Shown here: piece by piece, positions 22,067-27,842 of the stretch
How positions within the stretch are numbered: position 1 is the first letter of the stretch
Layout of the letters: the number at the start of each line of letters is the position of its first letter
Origin: RHKX01 sp964641695
GTDB taxonomy: Bacteria > Actinomycetota > Thermoleophilia > Solirubrobacterales > 70-9
Assembly (NCBI GenBank): GCA_964641695.1
Contig: CAZXKG010000026.1
Coordinates: 1-27,842, forward strand
Direction of reading: 5' to 3'
Length of the DNA stretch: 27,842 bases
The notes under the pieces: model-generated
Database searches by the model: none
Seen by the model: only the letters and a program-made list of their open reading frames with translations
Told to the model about the DNA's origin: nothing
Position numbers and translations under genes: made by a program

Positions 22067-22618
22067 TCACTTTCTTCCCGTCCCCGCGAACACGCCCAGC
22101 TCCTCTCGGAGCCGGTCGAGGCAGCGGGAGATCCGGCTGGCGATCGTGCCCGGGGGGATGTCCAGCTCCCGGCCGATCGTGCGGTAGCTCTCGTCCCGGG
22201 TGAAGAAGCGGTCGAGGATCTCGGAGCAGTGCTCGGGCAGGGTCTCCACCGCCTGCCGAACGGCGATCGCCTCGTCGAGCCGCTCCAGCATGTCGTCGAC
22301 GACCTCCTCCGGCGGCTCCCGGACGAGGACCTCGCGGCTGGAGGTGCGAATGCGATCGATCGCCGCGTGGCGCGCGATCTGGGCGAGCCACGGGCGGAAG
22401 GCCGAGTCGTCACGGAGCGAGCCGAGCCGGTCGTAGGCGCGACTGAACACGTCCTGGAAGACGTCCTCCGCATCGTGGGGGGGCAGCCGGTAGGCCTGGA
22501 GCAGGATCGCATGGACGTAGCGGCAGTACCGCCGCACCAACTCCGACCAGGCAGACTCGTCACCCGCCCGGCAACGGCCGACCAACTCGGCGTCGCTCAG
22601 GCTTCCCGTCCCTCTCAC
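22067..22618 (-). CDS. ECF-type RNA polymerase sigma factor
   Basis: This 183-residue sigma-70 family protein contains only regions 2 and 4. Region 2 (about residues 25-90) contains the segment DAEDVFQDVFSRAYDRL and FRPWLAQIARHAAIDRIR, which bind core polymerase and the -10. Region 4 (about 120-175) has the helix-turn-helix SYRTIGRELDIPPGTIASRI for the -35. The GTG start lies 7 nt after TAGTGT (22631-22626) and no ribosome site is seen, so the mRNA is probably leaderless. It is divergent from the giant beta-helix gene, whose C-terminus is FecR-like, and upstream of an 85-residue partner. The regulated genes are unknown. Confidence 0.92.
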   Translation of the reverse strand: MRGTGSLSDAELVGRCRAGDESAWSELVRRYCRYVHAILLQAYRLPPHDAEDVFQDVFSRAYDRLGSLRDDSAFRPWLAQIARHAAIDRIRTSSREVLVREPPEEVVDDMLERLDEAIAVRQAVETLPEHCSEILDRFFTRDESYRTIGRELDIPPGTIASRISRCLDRLREELGVFAGTGRK

Positions 22619-22740
22619 CGCGACGACACTAGCGCAGCGGTACGGGGCTTCAAGCGGCCAACCGCCGGTACCATGCCCCCTGAGCGGCTGCGGTCGAGGG
22701 GATTACGGGATGGTGGGCCGGGAGGCCGCGTCGGACGAGC
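22619..22740. promoter_or_regulatory. Divergent promoter region sigma factor / beta-helix protein
   Basis: TAGTGT (minus, 22631-22626) serves the sigma gene. TACCAT (plus, 22669-22674) is a candidate -10 for the beta-helix gene, leaving a leader of about 60 nt with GGGAGG at 22721-22726. Sharing the region makes joint control plausible but unproven. Confidence 0.4.
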
Positions 22741-25700
22741 ATGGCTCGCGTGAGACAAGCAACGGGAGTGACCTCGGGGAGGACGATCCTGTGCGTCATC
22801 GCCCTGGCGCTCCTGGTGCTGACAGGGCTGGTGGGATGGGCGGCGGAGGCGGAGGCAGCCGCCACCTACGAGGTCAACGCACTGGGCGACGCGGGCACCA
22901 GCGGCTGCGATGCGGTCGAGTGCACGCTGCGCGAGGCGATCGGCGCCGCCAACGGGGATGGCCAGCCCTCGACGGTCAGCTTCTCCGTAGCCGGCACGAT
23001 CACCCTGGAGTCGGCGCTGCCGGCGATCACCGCGGCGCTCACCATCGACGGTACGAACGCTCCGGGAGCGGAGATCGGGGCGCCGACCGTGACGCTCGAC
23101 GGAACCAACCTCCCCTCTCCCGTCTCCGGACTCACGCTGTCCGCCCCAGCCACCATCCAGGGACTTCAGTTCGTAGCTTTCAGGCAGTGGCGGGTGATCT
23201 CGATCAGCGCTGCCGGCGCCAGTTCGTCGATCAGGGGCAACCTGTTCGGCGATCCGCACAGGAACGCGAGCCTGAGGAACCGCTTCGGCATCGTCGTCTC
23301 CGCCAACGACGTGGCCATCGGTGGCACCGACCCCGCCGACCGCAACGTCTTCCTCCCATCCCAGGGCTCGGCGATCAGACTCGAGGGCGGGGCGAGAGCC
23401 CGGATTCAAGGCAACTACATCGGGACCTCGGGAACACCGGTCGATCCACCCACGTTCGGAGGTGCGGGCGTTGACGTCAACGCAGCCGCCGGCGACGTCC
23501 TGATCGGCGGTCCCGTACCCGGCGCGGGCAACCTGCTCTCGGGCAGCTCGCAGGCGATCTCGATCTCGAGCTCGAAGAACGTCCGGATCGAGAACAACCT
23601 GATCGGAACCGATCCCGACGGCTCGGCGGGGATCCCGAACAGCACCGGCATCATCATCTCGGGCGCTGCGGCGACCGTCGAGCTGACCGGCAACACGATC
23701 GCGTTCAACGCCCACAAAGGGGTGACGGTGACGAACGACGCGAAGGGGATCGACCTCACGCGGTCGATCATCCACTCCAACCACAACATGGGGATCGACC
23801 TGGCCTCGCCAGAGGCAGGCGGGGTCACGCCGAACGACCCCGGGGACGCCGACACCGGCGCCAACGACCTGCAGAACTTCCCGGAGATCGACGCCGCCTT
23901 CTACGACGAGGACGGCACCCGGATCACCGGCTCCCTCGACTCCAACCCGGACCGGACCTTCCGCCTCGACTTCTACGCCAACCCCGCCTGCAGCTCGTCC
24001 GGCTACGGGGAGGGCAGGTTCAGGATCGGGGGGACCGAGCTCGCCATCGGCCCCGACGGGCCGGCCGACTTCGACGTGACCCTGGACCCCCTTCCCTCCG
24101 GCAGCCGCTACGTCTCGGCGCTGGCGACCGCGCCCGACGGCTCGACCTCCGAGTTCAGCCCCTGCATCGAGGCGCTGGACGCGGATGACCCGGCGCCGCC
24201 GGACTACCGGGTGACGTCCCTGGCGGACGACGGCGCCGGCAGTCTGCGGCGAGCGCTCCGGGCCGCGAACCAGTCGCCGGACCAGAACACGATCACCTTC
24301 GACCTCACCGGGCTGATCGTCCCGGCCACGCCCCTCCCGCCGATCACCGAGCCGGTGGTGATCGACGGGCTGAGCGCGCCCGGGGCATCCCCGGGGAAGC
24401 CGACGGTGGACATCAGGACGCAGAGCATCCACCCCGAGCCCGCCCTGGAGGTCCGCAGCCCGTCGGTCGTAGGAGGGCTGGGCTTCCAGCTCTACAAGCA
24501 GTACACCGTCGACAACGGCTTGGGGGTCAGGGTCGGGGACGGCGGCGAAGGGACGGTGCTGCGCGACAACGTGGTCGGCGGGGCCGCCGATTCTCCGAAC
24601 TACGGCTTCGAGACCGGGATCGAGATCGGCGCCGCCGAGGTGAGGCTCGAACGCAACCGCGTCTCGGGCAACGACGAGGACGGGGTGCTGATCGACGCGC
24701 CGGGGGCGGAGCTGGTCGGCAATCGGATCGGCCTGAACATCGCCGGCTTCGGGGCGACGCCGAACAAGACCGGGGTGAGGTTGACGCCGAACGCCGGCGG
24801 GGCGGTTCTCAGGGAGAACGGGATCGGCGGCAACTCCGCCGACGGCATCCTCGCCATCGGGGCCTCGGAGCTGACGTTCGAGCAGAACCACCTGGGGCTC
24901 CAGGCGAGCGGGTTCGCGGTTCCGAACACCACCGGGATCCGCCTCGTCGACACCGACGACGTGCGCTCCAGCGAGAACGTGATCCGGGCCAACCGGGGCG
25001 CGGGCCTGCACCTCGACACCACCCGCTCGTTCCGCTCGCTCGACGACCGGATCGCGGGGAACGGCGGCGACGGGGTGACGGTCGTCGGCGCTGCGACCGG
25101 CAACGACCTGGGGCGGGCGAACGTCCACGACAACGGCGGGCTCGGGATCGACCTCGGCGCGGACGGGGCGACCCCGAACGACCCAGGCGACCTCGACAAC
25201 GGCCCGAACGAGCTGCAGAACCACCCCGAGATCAGCTCCGTGCTCTACGACGCCCACCAGACCGAGGTGAACGGCGTGCTCGACTCGCTGCCGAACCGCG
25301 AGTACCGGATCGGGTTCTTCGCCGGCGCCTCCTGCGATCCGTCCGGCTTCGGCGAGGGCGAGGTGCCGATCGGCGCGACCACGGTGACGACCGACGATGA
25401 CGGGCACGCCGAGTTCAGCGAGCTCCTCGGGCTGCTGCCCTCGGGCAAGGGGAAGATCAGCGCGACCGCGACCGCGACCGCCGCTGGTTCGGCGGGCTCC
25501 ACCTCGGAGTTCGGCCCCTGCCTGGCGGCTGCTCCGGCGCCGGACAGCTACGCGGTCAACAGCCTCGACGCGGTCGGTGACGGCGTCTGCGACTCGACCT
25601 GCACGCTCCGCGACGCGATCCTCACCTCCAACCGGAACCCGGAGCACAAGACGATCACCTTCGAGCGGGCGGGGACGATCCGGCCGGCCGCGGCCCTGCC

Positions 25701-27438
25701 GGCGCTCCAGACCCCGGCGACGATCGACGGGCTCAGCGCCCCGGGAGCCGCGCCTGGCTCACCGTCGGTGGAGATCACCGGCGTCGACATCGCCTCCGGG
25801 CCGGGGCTGAGGCTCAGCGCCCCGGCGAGCGTGCGCGGGCTGCGGCTCGTGAGCTTCGCCGGCGGTCCCGCGATCCAGATCGACGGCGGGGGCGCCGGGT
25901 CGGCCGTGACCGGCAACCGGATCGGTGCGGCGGGCGACGCTTCGACCGAGAACCTGAGCGGGATCGTGACCGCGGCCGACCGGGTCGTGATCGGCGGCGC
26001 CGACCCCGCCGAGCGCAACGTGATCGCGCGCAGCCGGACCGACCACGTCCGGATCGCCGGCGGCTCCGAGGTCGAGCTGAAGGGCAACTACATCGGGACG
26101 ACGGCGGCGGGAGAGGGCCCGGCGAACCCCAGCGGCGAGACCGGAATCCGGATCGACGGGCCACGCGCGGGGACGGTGATCGGCGGGCCGGAGAAGGGCG
26201 CGGGGAACGTGATCGCGGGCGCCGCCGGCTGGGGCGTGCGGCTGGTCGGCGCCGCCGGGATCGAGCTGGCGAACAACCTGATCGGCGTCGCCGCCGACCG
26301 CCGCCGACCGGCCGCCAACGGCGCGGGCGGGATGCTTCTCGACGACAGCTCGGGGATCATCTCGACCGGGGACACGATCGCCTTCAACAGCGGTCCCGGC
26401 ATCCGAGTTGACGGCGACTCGACCGCGAACGACTTCGCCGAGGCGTCGATCCACTCGAACTCCGGCCTGGGGATCGACCTGAACGCCGACGGGGTGAGCG
26501 CCAACGATCCGGGCGATGCCGACGACGGCCCGAACGGCCTCCAGAACTTCCCGGCGCTGACGCAGGCCGCGGCGGCCGGCGCCGGGATCAGGATCTCGGG
26601 TGAGATCGACGTCCGGAAGCCGGGCGGGCTGGCGATCGACTTCTACGCCTCCGAGGAATGCGACCCCTCCGGCCATGGCGAGGGAGGGCGCTTCCTCGGC
26701 ACGCTCTCCCAGCACTTCCCCGCCGCGGGCCCGGCGAAGGTCACCGCCGAGCTCTCCTTCCCCGACGCCTCGCCGCGGCAGATCACCGCGACCGCGACCG
26801 GCGACGAGGGCACATCGGAGTTCTCCGCCTGCCTGGCCGCGACGGGCTTCGACCCGCCGATCGTGATCGAGCCGCCGCCGCGGGTGAGGGCGATCAACGG
26901 CCGCGTGGTGGTGGTCACGCCGGTCGGCGGACAGGCCCTCATCACCCTTCCGAACGGCCGGTCCGAGGTGATCGAGGAGGAGGCCAGCGTTCCGGTCGGC
27001 TCGATCGTCAACCCCCGCCGAGGCCGGGTCTCGCTGACGGCTGCCACCGCCGGGGACCGCGACCTGCAGACCGCCCGCTTCTGGGGAGGGGCCTTCAAGG
27101 TCACGCAGAAGCGGGGTCAGACCCTGACCGGGATCGCCCTCGTCGGTGGAAGGAGAAGCCAGGTCTGTGGGGGGCGCAACCGGCTGTCCAGTCAGCTGCT
27201 CCGAAAATCCCGCCGGGTGTTCCGAAAGGTCTGGGGCCGGGGCAAAGGCCGGTTCAGGACCAAGGGGAACCGGGGCGCCGCCGGGGTGCGCGGCACCCAC
27301 TGGCTCACCGCCGACCGCTGCGACGGCACCTTCTTCCGCGTCCGCGAGGGAGTGGTCGCGATCGAGGACTTCGGCAAGCCGAAGCGGTTCCTCCTGAGGA
27401 AGAACCAGACCTACCTGGCGCGGGCGGCCCGAAGGTAG
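22741..27438 (+). CDS. Giant secreted triple-module CSLREA/parallel beta-helix protein with FecR-like C-terminus
   Basis: This 1565-residue protein has an N-terminal signal peptide (hydrophobic run about 18-38). Three ~450-residue modules follow, starting near residues 42, 488 and 937. Modules 1 and 3 open with a CSLREA-type motif (CTLREAIGAAN, CTLRDAILTSN); module 2 has a degenerate GSLRRALRAAN. Each module then has ITF, a TIDG(L/T) strand, right-handed parallel beta-helix repeats (GNYIGT, NNLIGTDPDG, IGG), and closes with a NDPGDxDxGxNxLQNFP-type motif and an FSPC/FGPC/FSAC end. The tail (about 1380-1565) has VRGTHWLTADRCDGTFFRV and REGVVAIEDFG, resembling a FecR-like sensor domain. It is probably an adhesin or carbohydrate-binding surface protein. 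The function is inferred. Confidence 0.87.
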   Translation: MARVRQATGVTSGRTILCVIALALLVLTGLVGWAAEAEAAATYEVNALGDAGTSGCDAVECTLREAIGAANGDGQPSTVSFSVAGTITLESALPAITAALTIDGTNAPGAEIGAPTVTLDGTNLPSPVSGLTLSAPATIQGLQFVAFRQWRVISISAAGASSSIRGNLFGDPHRNASLRNRFGIVVSANDVAIGGTDPADRNVFLPSQGSAIRLEGGARARIQGNYIGTSGTPVDPPTFGGAGVDVNAAAGDVLIGGPVPGAGNLLSGSSQAISISSSKNVRIENNLIGTDPDGSAGIPNSTGIIISGAAATVELTGNTIAFNAHKGVTVTNDAKGIDLTRSIIHSNHNMGIDLASPEAGGVTPNDPGDADTGANDLQNFPEIDAAFYDEDGTRITGSLDSNPDRTFRLDFYANPACSSSGYGEGRFRIGGTELAIGPDGPADFDVTLDPLPSGSRYVSALATAPDGSTSEFSPCIEALDADDPAPPDYRVTSLADDGAGSLRRALRAANQSPDQNTITFDLTGLIVPATPLPPITEPVVIDGLSAPGASPGKPTVDIRTQSIHPEPALEVRSPSVVGGLGFQLYKQYTVDNGLGVRVGDGGEGTVLRDNVVGGAADSPNYGFETGIEIGAAEVRLERNRVSGNDEDGVLIDAPGAELVGNRIGLNIAGFGATPNKTGVRLTPNAGGAVLRENGIGGNSADGILAIGASELTFEQNHLGLQASGFAVPNTTGIRLVDTDDVRSSENVIRANRGAGLHLDTTRSFRSLDDRIAGNGGDGVTVVGAATGNDLGRANVHDNGGLGIDLGADGATPNDPGDLDNGPNELQNHPEISSVLYDAHQTEVNGVLDSLPNREYRIGFFAGASCDPSGFGEGEVPIGATTVTTDDDGHAEFSELLGLLPSGKGKISATATATAAGSAGSTSEFGPCLAAAPAPDSYAVNSLDAVGDGVCDSTCTLRDAILTSNRNPEHKTITFERAGTIRPAAALPALQTPATIDGLSAPGAAPGSPSVEITGVDIASGPGLRLSAPASVRGLRLVSFAGGPAIQIDGGGAGSAVTGNRIGAAGDASTENLSGIVTAADRVVIGGADPAERNVIARSRTDHVRIAGGSEVELKGNYIGTTAAGEGPANPSGETGIRIDGPRAGTVIGGPEKGAGNVIAGAAGWGVRLVGAAGIELANNLIGVAADRRRPAANGAGGMLLDDSSGIISTGDTIAFNSGPGIRVDGDSTANDFAEASIHSNSGLGIDLNADGVSANDPGDADDGPNGLQNFPALTQAAAAGAGIRISGEIDVRKPGGLAIDFYASEECDPSGHGEGGRFLGTLSQHFPAAGPAKVTAELSFPDASPRQITATATGDEGTSEFSACLAATGFDPPIVIEPPPRVRAINGRVVVVTPVGGQALITLPNGRSEVIEEEASVPVGSIVNPRRGRVSLTAATAGDRDLQTARFWGGAFKVTQKRGQTLTGIALVGGRRSQVCGGRNRLSSQLLRKSRRVFRKVWGRGKGRFRTKGNRGAAGVRGTHWLTADRCDGTFFRVREGVVAIEDFGKPKRFLLRKNQTYLARAARR

Positions 27439-27590
27439 GGCGCGTCAGGTCTGGCGCCGGTCGCCGGGCGGGATCCCGCGACGCACTTTGTAGCACCCGC
27501 TACAGCCTGTATTCAAGCGGTTCTTCGGGGTGCGATTCAGGTAGCTTCTTGGGGTGTGCTGGGTCCCCTCAATCAGCCTCGGGAAGGTCT
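27439..27590 (+). promoter_or_regulatory. nuoG promoter region with dyad symmetries and a coupled uORF
   Basis: GCGGGATCCCGC (27468-27479) is a perfect palindrome after the beta-helix gene. TGTAGC, ACCC, GCTACA (27489-27504) form an operator-like dyad. GGTAGCTT (27540-27547) gives a -10-like TAGCTT. Eight bases later a GTG at 27556 opens a 12-codon frame whose TGA (27592-27594) overlaps the nuoG ATG. The sequence GGGAAGG before the ATG is the nuoG ribosome site. Confidence 0.45.
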
Positions 27591-27842
27591 ATGAGTCGTC
27601 CTGAACGACAGCCGATCTCGATCGTCGTCGACGGCGTCGAGGTGGAGACGACCGAGGGGACGATGCTCGTCGACGCCGCCAAGGGAGGCGACGTCGAGAT
27701 CCCGGTCTTCTGCTACGAGCCGAAGCTCGGCGAGCCGGTCGGCGCCTGCCGTATGTGCCTGGTCGAGATCGAGGGCATCCCGAAGCTGCAGACCGCCTGC
27801 TCGACGCCGGTCCGCGACGGGATGGTCGTCGACACCCAGAGC
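27591..27842 (+). CDS. nuoG: NADH-quinone oxidoreductase subunit G, N-terminal part (cut by window edge)
   Basis: The 84 visible residues form the N-terminal [2Fe-2S] ferredoxin-like domain of NuoG, the large Fe-S subunit of the NADH module. The segment reads ISIVVDGVEVETTEGTMLVD, then the ligands in IPVFCYEPKLGEPVGACRMC and QTACSTPV, four cysteines at the spacing of cluster N1b. The ATG has GGGAAGG just upstream. It is the next nuo gene after nuoF in the standard order but is placed 12.8 kb away in this window, after the accessory block. Confidence 0.94.
   Translation, partial: MSRPERQPISIVVDGVEVETTEGTMLVDAAKGGDVEIPVFCYEPKLGEPVGACRMCLVEIEGIPKLQTACSTPVRDGMVVDTQS

Noticed and set aside
14797..27590. 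Integrative element or prophage
   Set aside because: No integrase, transposase, phage gene, tRNA target or flanking direct repeat was seen; the block is reported as accessory without naming a mobile element.

Overview
The window is GC-rich bacterial DNA from an actinobacterium, most likely class Thermoleophilia (Solirubrobacterales or Gaiellales type). This placement is inferred from base composition, from the protein families (Actinobacteria-type winged-helix AlkZ-like protein, CSLREA beta-helix protein, CHASE2 cyclase) and from frequent leaderless-looking starts. A 10-N scaffold gap at 6147-6156 shows that it is a draft or metagenome-type assembly.

Layout. 1-2838 (minus): an aspartate-family amino acid operon, lysA-hom-thrC, with overlapping genes. 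2904-4071 (plus): an alpha/beta hydrolase and msrB. 4072-4456: a gene-free stretch between convergent genes that is full of strong inverted repeats. 4457-7786: tatA (minus), an AlkZ-like winged-helix protein (plus), then serS cut off by the gap, preceded in its operon by a lipoprotein cytochrome c. 7817-8982: a flavin reductase-family protein, a set of GGAATGA tandem repeats, and a small four-helix membrane protein.

8996-14796: respiratory complex I genes nuoA-B-C-D-E-F. The nuoD/nuoE junction holds a 68-bp tandem repeat that forms two 23-codon mini-ORFs, each joined to its neighbours by 4-nt stop/start overlaps. nuoG begins only at 27591, so the cluster is split by about 12.8 kb.

The 14797-27590 block looks accessory and mostly extracytoplasmic: three small secreted proteins (two share a C-terminal domain), a matrixin-like zinc protease with a PKD domain, a CHASE2-class III nucleotide cyclase, a cyclodeaminase-family protein, an ECF sigma factor with an 85-residue companion, and a 1565-residue secreted beta-helix protein ending in a FecR-like domain. 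No integrase, transposase, tRNA or flanking direct repeat was seen, so how the block arrived is unknown. nuoF and nuoG each have a similar promoter-like GGTAGCTT motif, which suggests that the split nuo segments are transcribed separately.

Many genes lie 6-8 nt downstream of a -10-like hexamer (TANNNT or a close variant) with no Shine-Dalgarno site, which suggests that leaderless mRNAs are common here. No tRNA, rRNA, CRISPR array or insertion sequence was recognised.
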